64,000 bases of DNA from Anaerolineales bacterium. GTDB taxonomy: Bacteria > Chloroflexota > Anaerolineae > Anaerolineales > UBA11858. The stretch is from contig JADHTJ010000002.1 of the NCBI GenBank assembly GCA_016785015.1, forward strand, positions 36,913-100,912. The letters are read 5' to 3'. Below are positions 50,542-59,128 of the stretch, piece by piece (positions within the stretch are counted from its first letter, which is position 1; every line of letters starts with the position of its first letter). The position numbers were made by a program, and so were the translations under genes. Under the pieces are notes generated by a model, which ran no database searches, had not been told where the DNA came from, and was given only the letters and a program-made list of their open reading frames with translations.

Positions 50542-52296
50542 TTAGTTGCCAAGGGTCCAAAGCCAGCGTTTGAGCTGTTCACGCCTAAGGTCATGATCAG
50601 ATGGCAGTTGAAGTGGGCGACCTCTGGCGTCGATGACGATTCCTAAACTTCCGCCAACCACACGCACTCGACCACCTTTCCCGGGTCCACCCATGCCTAC
50701 ATCGAAGCGATGCAGGGGGCGTAATTGGATTTGTGCAGATTGCCCAGTTGGTAAGGGGATTACCTCGATTGAGCCAAATTTTACTTCGAGTTGGCTCTCT
50801 GAAGTATCTTCGAGTGTAGTCCGAATTCTCAAGACAGGTGTTCCCTTGCGGGCTGATCCTACGGGGGCGATGATAGTGCCCAGGTTTTGGAAGGCATGCG
50901 ATTCGAGTACCTGAACCGCCATCAAAGGGTTGATTTCAGCTGCGGCCCCCAGAGAAGCCAGGAGTTTGTTCTTGTCGAGAACAATCGTTGTGATCCCTGT
51001 CGGTTGGAGGCCGTCCAATATCATCAGCATACTCTGACCAGGTGTTGGCGCGTTACTCAAAATGCTGCCTGAAGCCAAAATCGGCTCAACCCAAGGCAAT
51101 AGATCACCTTCGGGCCCGGAAAGTGTGAAAGGAAGCGAAGGGATCATTTGAGAAACTGCTGAGCGCATCATTTGGCGCCCTAATGCCTGTTCGATGGCCA
51201 TTTCTTCTACTGTTGCGGGTATACTGGCTGGATGAGCAGCTTTGTTGAACAGGTAATCTCTCACCGATGATTTAGGTATTTCTTCCGACAGCCAAAAGGT
51301 AATGTGATCGGTGGAAATATAGTGGGATAAATTTTCAAGGTTGCTGCCTAAACCCAGTTGAGGAAATACCCGTATGCCAAGTTTTCCTTTGAGGGCGGCT
51401 GCGATTGTCGTTGCAGATGCTCCAATATCCACACCCAAAACACCCTTATTCGGATCATAGATATGGCTCAAGAAGCGCACCACGCGCCCAAATGCTGTTG
51501 AGGTTGGCAACAGGCGACCATTGGCCCATTGATCTAAATCAGAAACACCGAAGATTTGCTGGGCGCGCACATTCTTGAAGATTTTCGACATGGAAATTTG
51601 TGCGGGGGCCAACTGTTCTGAATGGATACCTGGGCGAATGTTGGGCGCCAGATGAAGATCTGTGAGCGGCGCAATAGTTTCTTTGATTTCTTCATGAATG
51701 TTGTTGTTGCCTGCAAACAGCACTTGAGGGCGCTGGTCACGAGGTAACAGGAAACATGCCAGGCCAACTGCTTCGAGCAATTGGTTAACTGACCGGGTTG
51801 CACCCCCATCGATCCCACCCGCAACGATCACTAGATCGGGACGAGCGCGTAGAATGGCATCGATACGCTCATCTTGCTTGCGCCGATCATTCAAACTGAT
51901 GGTTTCCGAAACTTTGGCATATGTCGTAATTGCTAGATTGCGGGCACTCTCCATAGAGACATCTTCTAAAAGCCCCACGGCAACTACTTTTATTTCTGGT
52001 CCTGCTGAGAGTGTTGCTGTGACTGCATCGATCCCTGTTCCATCAGGGTGACTGGGGATAAGAATATTGCCATCTGAGCCGATAAGGAGACGGCCAGTGG
52101 TCTCTTGTAATAAATTGATGGCGCGTGAGATGCCTTCTCTGACATCGCTGAAAGGTGGAGCAATGGTTGTAGGCGCTGTGCCAGATGCAACAAAACGATA
52201 ACGCGACCCAACCACATCAAAAAGGGACGCGCGTGTGTTGATAGTGCCTACATCGATGGCGAGGATAGAGTCAGCGGATACAACAGATGAAGTCAT
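50542..52296 (-). CDS. Operon gene 6: MutL/GlmL-family ASKHA ATPase
   Basis: A 584-residue protein of the family named after MutL/GlmL of glutamate mutase, with an actin/Hsp70-type ATPase fold. Two phosphate loops are visible: LAIDVGTINTRASLFDVV at the start and GVLGVDIGASATTIAAA near residue 288. DLVIVAGGIDGGATRSVNQL lies between them. Known members are linked to B12-dependent mutases, probably as reactivating ATPases, but no mutase gene is in this window. Its setting among membrane and scaffold proteins points to a different, envelope-related role (inference). It starts nine bases after the previous stop. Confidence 0.8.
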   Translation of the reverse strand: MTSSVVSADSILAIDVGTINTRASLFDVVGSRYRFVASGTAPTTIAPPFSDVREGISRAINLLQETTGRLLIGSDGNILIPSHPDGTGIDAVTATLSAGPEIKVVAVGLLEDVSMESARNLAITTYAKVSETISLNDRRKQDERIDAILRARPDLVIVAGGIDGGATRSVNQLLEAVGLACFLLPRDQRPQVLFAGNNNIHEEIKETIAPLTDLHLAPNIRPGIHSEQLAPAQISMSKIFKNVRAQQIFGVSDLDQWANGRLLPTSTAFGRVVRFLSHIYDPNKGVLGVDIGASATTIAAALKGKLGIRVFPQLGLGSNLENLSHYISTDHITFWLSEEIPKSSVRDYLFNKAAHPASIPATVEEMAIEQALGRQMMRSAVSQMIPSLPFTLSGPEGDLLPWVEPILASGSILSNAPTPGQSMLMILDGLQPTGITTIVLDKNKLLASLGAAAEINPLMAVQVLESHAFQNLGTIIAPVGSARKGTPVLRIRTTLEDTSESQLEVKFGSIEVIPLPTGQSAQIQLRPLHRFDVGMGGPGKGGRVRVVGGSLGIVIDARGRPLQLPSDHDLRREQLKRWLWTLGN

Positions 52297-52305
52297 AAGG
52301 CATGG

Positions 52306-52986
52306 TTACCCGAGAGCCGCGGGAAGCACAAGCTCTTTGATGAAGGTCCATAAAAACGAAAAACGTTCGATAAGCGCAGTCAGTGCTGCGACGTAAACAC
52401 CCGCAAATAGCGCTCCAAAAGTGATTGCGATGAAGGCCTTTCCAATCCATCTGATCAACTTGGTTGCCTGGACAATTGCTGGGCGTTGATTTTTACTCTG
52501 CTTGGAGTTGAATTGAAAGTACAACAGCGTCGTAAAGGTACCGATCAGCAATATGGCGCCTTCGAGGAAGTTGTTTGTTTCAAAAACATTGACAGCCGCG
52601 GATACCTGGGGAAAAATAGTTCCAAAGATTCCCCCACCAATGGCCACAGCAGCACCGATACCTACTAAAATTGCCATAGCAGGGTTGCCAATCTTGCTCA
52701 AGCGAGGCGATATTTTGGCCAGTAATAAGAGGCTGGGGATCAATAAGCTGATAGTTAAAATCATCTCGCCTTGTCCACCGTTCATAAGCGGAAAGATCAA
52801 TTGGGGCAAGATAACATTGTAAATGGTGACAACGCTTGCATATCCTGCTGCTGCCCCAATGAAAATATGCGTAGCAAAACGGAAGAGGAAATTATCTCCC
52901 AAAATGTAGCTGAGGATAAAGATCGTGAACGAAAACCCTATCAGCAATCCAATCAGGTCAGCCAGGTTCATGTTAGCAGCAGTCAT
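52306..52986 (-). CDS. Operon gene 5: polytopic membrane protein
   Basis: Unrecognised protein of 226 residues with about seven hydrophobic helices. The frame extends upstream, but GGGGAGG lies before ATG 52986, which overlaps the stop of the scaffold gene (ATGA), fixing the start (MTAANMNLADL). It has few charged loops, so it is likely a membrane partner or channel-like component. Translational coupling suggests a fixed ratio to the scaffold protein. Confidence 0.7.
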   Translation of the reverse strand: MTAANMNLADLIGLLIGFSFTIFILSYILGDNFLFRFATHIFIGAAAGYASVVTIYNVILPQLIFPLMNGGQGEMILTISLLIPSLLLLAKISPRLSKIGNPAMAILVGIGAAVAIGGGIFGTIFPQVSAAVNVFETNNFLEGAILLIGTFTTLLYFQFNSKQSKNQRPAIVQATKLIRWIGKAFIAITFGALFAGVYVAALTALIERFSFLWTFIKELVLPAALG

Positions 52987-55415
52987 CAGGCCTCCCCTCG
53001 GTTTCTGCTTCGAAGCAAGATTGAAAAGACATTTACAATCCCACCAATCAATATCGCCGCGATGGCTGTCATCAGGCTGAAGTTTAAGGCATCCCAATAG
53101 GTGCGACCCAAGTTATCTTTGCCAGTGACTTGCTCGTATGCTGTGCCGCCGATCACACCAGACACCATCCCACGCACTTGAGCCCCTTCTCCGCCAACAA
53201 AAGGTCGCAAGATCGGTTCTACTTGTGCACTGACCACAGTGATCAAGGGTGTGTCTTGAATTCTGGGTTCAACTTGTTCGATCCATGACTGGGCAATATC
53301 GGGGTTATCGGTGATCACCAATACCATTTTGAAATCGGAAAGGGCGTAGATGCCATCGAGTGGTGCCGTAATCCAAGGATCAAAACCGTCAAAGGAGAGC
53401 GGTTTGATTCTTTGAGGCATCTGCACAAAACCCAAAAGCCCGGATGCGCCGCCAGGGATATATCCCAAATTTACATACTGACTACCACTGGTGTACTGAT
53501 GCTCTCTTTGCACTGTAGAAATGAAATACTCCGCTAGGGCAGGTCCTGTTGGGGACGTGGAAATAAGCGTTAGATAGGCACCCCTAATCATCAAGTGGTC
53601 GACTACGGCTGCAGCGGCAGCGTTCATTTCACCAGATGTGCCAGGTTCGAAATCGAAGGAAACCAATACTGGATCTTTAGGTGCCAGCGAATTGATCAGC
53701 GAGCTGGTGTTGAGAACTTCGACTGGCACTGATGCCTGTGGGGGAGCCGGTACAAATTGTGTTTCCCCAATGATAACCAGCCCAATGACAAAGATGAGGA
53801 AAAATGCGCTCAACCAACGCAGCAACCCTTGTGATGAAACCACAATTGGCTTTGCTTGTTTTTCGGCTTGCCCCTCTGTTTCTAGTAACTCTCTGAATAC
53901 CCTGACATGCTCTTGTTGCGTTTCAGAAACCTGTAATCTGGATGAGAGTTTGGGGGCTTGTTTCAGGCGAGCGATTTCCGGCTCTGCCATAAGCACGCCG
54001 CTCAAGCCAGCCAGGGGACCAGTTTGTTCTGTCTGGCCTTGTTCTGCAGTGCTGTCCCCATCAGCGGATGATTCAACTGGACGCATGGCTTCCAGCCAGC
54101 CAGGAAGTTCAGCTGGTGCTAAACCATCATCAATAGCTCCTTCAGGTTCCGGAATTTGCAGATCATCTTCGTCCCTTAGTAGCTCAGTCAACTGGTCGAT
54201 CTTGAATATATCTTCGCCAGTTGGGGAGAGATCATCGGATGCTAATTCGGGGATAGCATCATCGCCAATCTTTTCCAACCAATCAGGCGTTTCGGGGTCA
54301 GGTTCTGCGGGGATGGTGGAAACTTGTGGTTCAGCCTCTTCCCCAGACATCCAATCGGGGATTTCGCCTTCAGTGGATTCAGCCGCTGGTTGAGCGTCCA
54401 CATCCTCAGCTGACTCCAGCATCCAGGCTGGAAGTTCTATGTCTGGATCCGGGGTTGATTCTGGTATGCTCGTTGCTGGTTCTGCCTCCACACCTGAAGG
54501 TTCTGTCATCCAATCGGGCAGTTCGTCATCAGCAGGTTCACTTGATGGAGGTGAATCATCTGAGCTTTCCGCCTTGGTGCTGAACCAATCGGGGAGTTCA
54601 TCATCAGATGGCTCTGCTGAGGCAAGCTCTTCACTGGCTGGCGCAGCCGCTTCTTGCAAATCAGGAAACAAGATCGGTGTTTCTTCTGGGGTTGGTTCGG
54701 GTTCTGCTTGATCAGAGCCTGCTAACCACTCAGGTAATTCACTTTCATCGACCTCGACTTCTTTATCGAGTTCAGCGGCTTGTTCTTCAGATGCGGCCAG
54801 CCAATCGGGGATGCTAGCGCCCGGTTCTGGCGACGGGGCCTCATCTTGCGGAATGACTTCGTCAGTAGTAGGTTCTTCTTCTTTCTCGCTCATCCACGAA
54901 GGTAAAGCCCCATCGAATATCGATGAGTCTTCTTCGGCAGGACTCTCTTCAAGAGCAGGTTCCTCACCCCCCTCAGACATCCAGGAGGGCAGTGCGCCAT
55001 CAAAAAGCGATGATGAATCATCTTCTTCGGGAGGTTCTTCATCGGTATCACGCAATTCTTTGATGCGATCAAGCCAATCCCCCTCCTCGGAATCTTCGTA
55101 GACAGGCGATTCATCCAGGGCGGAGTTATCAATGGGTGCAGAATCACCCTCTTCGCGGAGTTTGTTCATCCAGTCATCGTCAGCGGGATCATCCTCAGGC
55201 GTGGATTCGGCCTCGGATTCGGCCTCGGACGGCGCTTCATCCTGCTGATCAGATCGCAACCAATCGGGCAGCCCGGCATCATTGTTATCAGGTTCCGCTG
55301 GCAAGCTCTCATCCGACGAGATGATCAACGGCTTCAATCTCGCCTGGCAATGCTGACAGGTTTCTAAATGATCGGGGTTGGGTTTGCCACACATGGGGCA
55401 GCGAATTTCTTCCAT
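52986..55415 (-). CDS. Operon gene 4: zinc-ribbon scaffold with repeated LPDWL motifs
   Basis: An 809-residue protein. Residues 6-23 form a zinc ribbon (CPMC...CQHC). Residues 30-450 are acidic and low in complexity and contain about 13 short motifs: LPDWL (49), DDWMN (80), GDWLD (112), LPSWM (142, 171), IPDWL (202), LPEWL (227), LPDWF (274), LPDWM (299), LPAWM (328), IPDWM (352), TPDWL (376) and LPGWL (437). A helix lies at about 531-550, then an alpha/beta extracytoplasmic domain and a second helix near 770-795. The disordered cytoplasmic arm probably docks many copies of one partner. The start is three bases after the upstream stop, without a ribosome site (coupled). Confidence 0.75.
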   Translation of the reverse strand: MEEIRCPMCGKPNPDHLETCQHCQARLKPLIISSDESLPAEPDNNDAGLPDWLRSDQQDEAPSEAESEAESTPEDDPADDDWMNKLREEGDSAPIDNSALDESPVYEDSEEGDWLDRIKELRDTDEEPPEEDDSSSLFDGALPSWMSEGGEEPALEESPAEEDSSIFDGALPSWMSEKEEEPTTDEVIPQDEAPSPEPGASIPDWLAASEEQAAELDKEVEVDESELPEWLAGSDQAEPEPTPEETPILFPDLQEAAAPASEELASAEPSDDELPDWFSTKAESSDDSPPSSEPADDELPDWMTEPSGVEAEPATSIPESTPDPDIELPAWMLESAEDVDAQPAAESTEGEIPDWMSGEEAEPQVSTIPAEPDPETPDWLEKIGDDAIPELASDDLSPTGEDIFKIDQLTELLRDEDDLQIPEPEGAIDDGLAPAELPGWLEAMRPVESSADGDSTAEQGQTEQTGPLAGLSGVLMAEPEIARLKQAPKLSSRLQVSETQQEHVRVFRELLETEGQAEKQAKPIVVSSQGLLRWLSAFFLIFVIGLVIIGETQFVPAPPQASVPVEVLNTSSLINSLAPKDPVLVSFDFEPGTSGEMNAAAAAVVDHLMIRGAYLTLISTSPTGPALAEYFISTVQREHQYTSGSQYVNLGYIPGGASGLLGFVQMPQRIKPLSFDGFDPWITAPLDGIYALSDFKMVLVITDNPDIAQSWIEQVEPRIQDTPLITVVSAQVEPILRPFVGGEGAQVRGMVSGVIGGTAYEQVTGKDNLGRTYWDALNFSLMTAIAAILIGGIVNVFSILLRSRNRGEA

Positions 55416-55418
55416 GAA

Positions 55419-56090
55419 TTAGCCCGTGTATGGTCGGTCGCTACCCGTGAGGATGCGAACCCCGGTTGCGATAGTGCCCAATGCGATACCTAATAAGATG
55501 CCGCGTGCGCCTGCTAAAGTAGGAACCCGCAGTATCCATTGACGAATTTCGGCCAAGATTGGCGCTTGCGCTGCGACTTGAGGCATAGCACCAATAAGCA
55601 GCATTAAAACAACTCCCACAAATACGACAGAGATCAAATTCAATCTGCGTGCTAGGAGGCGTGCCGCTGCATAAGTAAGGCTGATTGCTAAGACTGCCAT
55701 TAAGCTGGTTTCGATGGGGAGTTGAATGTAGTTGAAAATCCAGCTCGTGCGTTGAAAGTTTATTTCCTGCTGCGTAAATGTTTCCACGATATCGTATAGA
55801 CCGATACCTAATGTGATGATGAGTGTGATCAGCAGAATAAAACTGTATGATGCTTCTTCGTTGGCGCGAATCTTTGCCAGGTGAACAGAAGCCAGATTAA
55901 AAATACCCACCAGCATGGCTACGCCGGCCCAAACGATAGCGCCTTGCAACAAAAAGGCTCTCAGCAGCCCTAAGGTTGTGGCTTCACCGCTTGGGTCGTT
56001 GCCGAAAAAGTACCCCAAGAGCACCACGATTCCGACTCCGATTGCAAGCGCAGTAGAGACGGGTGATTTCAGTTTCAGGTTCAGGTTCAC
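55419..56090 (-). CDS. Operon gene 3: six-helix membrane protein
   Basis: Unrecognised 223-residue protein with six hydrophobic helices and short loops. It starts with GTG inside the stop of the upstream gene (GTGA), so it is coupled to the DUF6754-like protein. No active-site residues stand out. It is probably part of a membrane complex with genes 2, 4 and 5. Confidence 0.7.
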   Translation of the reverse strand: MNLNLKLKSPVSTALAIGVGIVVLLGYFFGNDPSGEATTLGLLRAFLLQGAIVWAGVAMLVGIFNLASVHLAKIRANEEASYSFILLITLIITLGIGLYDIVETFTQQEINFQRTSWIFNYIQLPIETSLMAVLAISLTYAAARLLARRLNLISVVFVGVVLMLLIGAMPQVAAQAPILAEIRQWILRVPTLAGARGILLGIALGTIATGVRILTGSDRPYTG

Positions 56091-56869
56091 AATAATCCCC
56101 CAAAGATATCGGTAAATATCTGATCGATGCCTGCCAGTTTAAACAACACGCCAAGGATGATCACAACGATCAGCACCCAACGGAAAATATCTTGTGCTCT
56201 CAGGCTGGCAATATGCATCGGGCCGGCGTTCAGATAGGCTCCGCTAGCGTATACTTCTTCGCCGATGAGCGGTTCTTCGGATGTGGCATATAAGATGGCT
56301 TGCGCGGGAAGGTTGTCTGTTCCAGTAAGGGTCAGGTCACCATTGCGCTCACTCGCATCTGTGATTAAGGCGACTTCATTGCCGAAATGACCGATCAAAA
56401 TATGAGCAGTGGTTTTTTCGTCTTGAATGATGGGCAATGTTCCTGCAGCATACGAGAACGGGGTAAATCCTGCTAATTGACCTGTGGTGGGGTCATAGTG
56501 TTCGATATTGCCAATATCACGATAAGTGCTGCTGAGGGTGTCCCGGGTAAGGATTGCCAGGGAAGGGTCGCCAGCCGTGGCCACGGGTGGATTATCCCCC
56601 GTGGAAGCCGAACGGATCATGCCTTCCAGCGCGCTCAACCCGACGAAAGCTACTGCGCTTTCTGGCCCAGTCAGGTTGCCCCGTCCAATGCTGAGATGCA
56701 AACGAGAACCTGCTTCTACGGCTAATCCAATCGCCCGGCGAAGTCTGCTGAACGCGGGAATTTTCCGCAGACCAGATTCGGGCTGCTCGCGCTTTGCTGC
56801 CGTGAAGAGGATGATGAGCCCAGAGAAGGCTATAATGAAAGCCAGGCCAATGAGACCAGATATGGTCAC
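56087..56869 (-). CDS. Operon gene 2: DUF6754-like membrane protein
   Basis: A 260-residue protein with helices at both ends (about 5-24 and 228-246) and a soluble domain between. It contains AIGLAVEAGSRLHLSIGRG, ALEGMIRSAS and HILIGHFGNEVALITDASER, which I associate with the DUF6754 family of unknown function. GGAGGT lies eight bases before the GTG at 56869. Family naming is from memory of the motif, so moderate confidence. Confidence 0.7.
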   Translation of the reverse strand: MTISGLIGLAFIIAFSGLIILFTAAKREQPESGLRKIPAFSRLRRAIGLAVEAGSRLHLSIGRGNLTGPESAVAFVGLSALEGMIRSASTGDNPPVATAGDPSLAILTRDTLSSTYRDIGNIEHYDPTTGQLAGFTPFSYAAGTLPIIQDEKTTAHILIGHFGNEVALITDASERNGDLTLTGTDNLPAQAILYATSEEPLIGEEVYASGAYLNAGPMHIASLRAQDIFRWVLIVVIILGVLFKLAGIDQIFTDIFGGLL

Positions 56870-56905
56870 GGCGAGCTACCTCCGTATTCCTTCGGTGTGG
56901 ATGGA

Positions 56906-57163
56906 TTAAATGCTCTGATCTGTCTGGCGCAAAAAGGTACTAAACGCCTTGGTTTGTGCGGGATTTTCCAGTACGTTTGCCAGAGCATCCCAATGGCCCT
57001 CCGGCAATACTTTTCCCAAGAAGGGCTGACTAAAATAAACAACCTGCGCACCCAGTAAGTTGAGTGGTCCTAGCGCATCGAGGATCAAAGCGGTGAGATC
57101 ATCTAGCCTCCATTGCTGGAGGGTTTCATGCCAAACTTGCCAGATTTGCTGGTCGTTATTCAC
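56906..57163 (-). CDS. Operon gene 1: small helical protein, leaderless
   Basis: Unrecognised protein of 85 residues, rich in Trp, Leu and Asp, mostly helical (QIWQVWHETLQQWRLDDLTA). The frame opens at 57280, but the best start is GTG 57163: TATACT lies six bases upstream on the minus strand, so the mRNA probably begins at this codon. It leads the eight-gene operon, with 36 bp to the next gene. Confidence 0.6.
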   Translation of the reverse strand: MNNDQQIWQVWHETLQQWRLDDLTALILDALGPLNLLGAQVVYFSQPFLGKVLPEGHWDALANVLENPAQTKAFSTFLRQTDQSI

Positions 57164-57175
57164 ACGATAAGTATA
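57164..57175 (-). promoter_or_regulatory. Leaderless-type promoter of the eight-gene operon
   Basis: Minus-strand TATACT (57170-57175), six bases, then GTG 57163. The -35 is weak. It may drive genes 57163 to 48846. Confidence 0.45.
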
Positions 57176-57230
57176 GCATAAATCCAATTCGCGGGCATTT
57201 TGGGTGAAGGGTGATTTATGGGAAAACAAG

Positions 57231-57257
57231 CATCCCCGGATGTATCCTCCGGGGATG
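57231..57257 (-). terminator. Terminator of the small Cys-rich gene
   Basis: CATCCCCGGA / TCCGGGGATG perfect 10-bp stem with a seven-base loop; on the minus strand it is followed by CTTGTTTT. Confidence 0.75.
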
Positions 57258-57326
57258 AAGCTTTGAAAAGAGAAGGCCAACTGACGCGCTGTCAGACTGC
57301 TCTGATCGTTTGTATATGTTCGGGGG

Positions 57327-57554
57327 TTATTTTTCAGCGAAGGGATCGTAGCTTGGATTGGTCCCGGCGTATATGCAGCTTGGGCGTCCGTCTAAGTTGC
57401 AGGATGTGCCCTCGGAACAGCGGTGTCCAACTACGCGCGGGGGTTGGTCGGGGAGCCATTCGGCGGGGTGTACAACTTGCGCCTCAAGGCTGACTTCTTT
57501 ACCAACATGATGGCAAAAACGCACTTTTTCAACTTCCCAAATTCTTTCAGTCAT
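57327..57554 (-). CDS. Small Cys-rich protein
   Basis: Unrecognised protein of 75 residues. FCHHVGKEV near residue 14 and RCSEGTSCNLDGRPSCIY near 45-62 give four cysteines and two histidines, a possible metal site. GGAGGT lies six bases before ATG 57554, so it is a real gene. It is ended by the hairpin at 57231-57257 and has its own upstream region. It may be a small iron- or zinc-binding protein. Confidence 0.65.
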   Translation of the reverse strand: MTERIWEVEKVRFCHHVGKEVSLEAQVVHPAEWLPDQPPRVVGHRCSEGTSCNLDGRPSCIYAGTNPSYDPFAEK

Positions 57555-57709
57555 CGCGATACCTCCAAAATGCATCCTCTAGCTTATGTAGAGTATATCT
57601 AAGTTGATGAAATATGCAACAGTGACAGGCATCGCAAATTAGTATGACAATATTCTGGGTAAGATTTATCCTAATATGATTCCCCCATTGTGAGTTTTCC
57701 AATTGGTCT

Positions 57710-57830
57710 GAACCCTGCAAGAGCGAAGCATGCCCTGAGCATGTCGAAGGGAATCTCTCCAAACAGTGATCCAGATCCTTCGCTCTGCTCAGGATGACAT
57801 AAATTAGGGAATTTTTTGCACATAGGGTTA
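57710..57830. repeat. CCCTGAGC/AGGATGACA composite repeat
   Basis: Contains GCCCTGAGCATGTCGAAGGG (57732-57751), AGATCCTTCGCTCTGCTCAGGATGACA, and a tail TTGCACATAGGGTTAATTA shared with 43230-43253. Together with the next two repeats it fills the gene-free stretch 57555-58087; 57555-57709 shows nothing recognisable. Confidence 0.6.
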
Positions 57831-57838
57831 ATTATTGC

Positions 57839-57902
57839 CCGCAGATAAACGCGGATAAATGGGATGGTTTCTAAATCAGCGTTTATCTGTGTTTATCTGC
57901 GG
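57839..57902. repeat. Dispersed palindrome, CCGCAGATAAACGCGG family
   Basis: CCGCAGATAAACGCGGATAAAT pairs with AGCGTTTATCTGTGTTTATCTGCGG. Confidence 0.7.
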
Positions 57903-57916
57903 TTACAAAATAAGAG

Positions 57917-58039
57917 GGTTCTATGGGAATTGCCGTGAGAAACCTCACATTTGGGGGCAGGGAGCGTGCTCCTCACGCTCCCTGCCCCCAAATGTGGCCC
58001 CTTACCAAGGGCCCTTACCACGGCGATTCCTAGAGACCT
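57917..58039. mobile_element. 123-bp MITE with 23-bp perfect hairpin
   Basis: Flanked by exact 8-bp direct repeats AATAAGAG (57909-57916 and 58040-58047). Ends GGTTCTATGGGAATTGCCGT and, inverted, GGTCTCTAGGAATCGCCGT match with one gap. A perfect 23-bp hairpin (CACATTTGGGGGCAGGGAGC...) lies inside. It sits 35 bp before the next gene's -10 box. Confidence 0.75.
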
Positions 58040-58071
58040 AATAAGAGTAGGGGTATATGTTACTTCGCCAG

Positions 58072-58088
58072 TGGTAGAATCGTTTTCA
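58072..58088 (+). promoter_or_regulatory. Extended -10, leaderless type
   Basis: TGGTAGAAT (TAGAAT at 58075-58080), seven bases, then ATG 58088. Just downstream of the MITE. Confidence 0.5.
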
Positions 58089-59128
58089 TGAAACGTTGGC
58101 AATTTTGGCTCGGCGTTGTTATTAGCGTTTTGCTCATGTATCTGGCCTTGCGCGGCTTGCAGCTAGGTGACGTTGGTACGGCCTTACTTGAAGCCAGCTA
58201 TTGGTGGTTGATCCCTGGGGTGGCTGTGTATTTTATCGGCGTTTGGGTGCGTGCCTGGCGCTGGCATTATCTGCTGCGCCCGGTGAAAGCGATTCCTACG
58301 AAAACCATGTTTCCCATCGTGGCAATTGGCTATATGGGCAACAATATCTACCCGGCCCGCGCGGGTGAGCTTTTGCGATCTGTGGTGCTTAAACGGCGAG
58401 AACAGGTGCCTGTTTCTGCTTCCCTAGCGACAATTATCGTGGAGCGTGTTTTCGATGGTGTGGTCATGCTGGCTTTCGTATTTTTGAATCTGCCCGAATT
58501 GGCACGCCTGACAGTTGATTCTGGCTTTGTAGGGAATATCCAAACTCTGGCTCTTTGGGGGGCAGCCGCCTTCATTGGTGTCTTAGCAATATTCTTATTA
58601 GCCGCCATGTTCCCGAAAATCACCGAACGCCTGATCCGATGGTTTACGCAGCGTCTTGTTCCCGAGCGATTCCGCGAGAAGATTCTGGCGATCGCTTTGC
58701 GTTTTCTCGGGGGTTTAGAGTCTCTCCGATCACCGCGCGAGGCTTTGATGGTTTTCCTCACCTCGGTTGTGATCTGGCTTTTAGAGACGGGTAAATACTG
58801 GTTTGTGATGCATGCCTTCAACTTCCAGGTCAGCTTCTTTGCACTGATGCTGATGAATGGCATTGTTAATCTGGCAACGACCATCCCTTCAGCCCCGGGC
58901 TATGTGGGCACCTTTGACGCCCCTGGTATCGCCGTGCTGAAAGCCTATGGCGTAAGTAGCGCTGTCGCAGCAAGTTATACTTTGGTATTACATGTTGCCC
59001 TTTGGCTGCCTATTACGGTGTTGGGTGCAATTTACATGGCGAAAGAAGGCATCAAATGGGGGGATGATTTGGATACAATGCAAGGAAGTAATAATCAAGA
59101 ATCTTATGGAGTGAATCCCCATGACTAG
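58088..59128 (+). CDS. Flippase-like membrane protein (LPG synthase TM region, UPF0104)
   Basis: A 346-residue protein with about eight helices, matching the lysylphosphatidylglycerol-synthase N-terminal/AglD family of putative lipid flippases. Typical segments are WVRAWRWHYLLRP, GYMGNNIYPARAGELLR, SLATIIVERVFDGVVML and TTIPSAPGYVGTFDA. There is no aminoacyltransferase domain, so it is likely a glycolipid or lipid translocase. It overlaps the next gene by eight bases. Confidence 0.85.
   Translation: MKRWQFWLGVVISVLLMYLALRGLQLGDVGTALLEASYWWLIPGVAVYFIGVWVRAWRWHYLLRPVKAIPTKTMFPIVAIGYMGNNIYPARAGELLRSVVLKRREQVPVSASLATIIVERVFDGVVMLAFVFLNLPELARLTVDSGFVGNIQTLALWGAAAFIGVLAIFLLAAMFPKITERLIRWFTQRLVPERFREKILAIALRFLGGLESLRSPREALMVFLTSVVIWLLETGKYWFVMHAFNFQVSFFALMLMNGIVNLATTIPSAPGYVGTFDAPGIAVLKAYGVSSAVAASYTLVLHVALWLPITVLGAIYMAKEGIKWGDDLDTMQGSNNQESYGVNPHD

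Noticed and set aside
50542-52296. Function as glutamate mutase activator
   Set aside because: The family name suggests it, but no glutamate or other B12-dependent mutase subunit is encoded in the window, so the role was left open.
53638-54393. Plus-strand 251-codon frame opposite the scaffold gene
   Set aside because: It is a low-complexity Ser/Gly-rich shadow of the acidic repeat region; the minus-strand frame has a zinc ribbon, repeated motifs and coupled starts.
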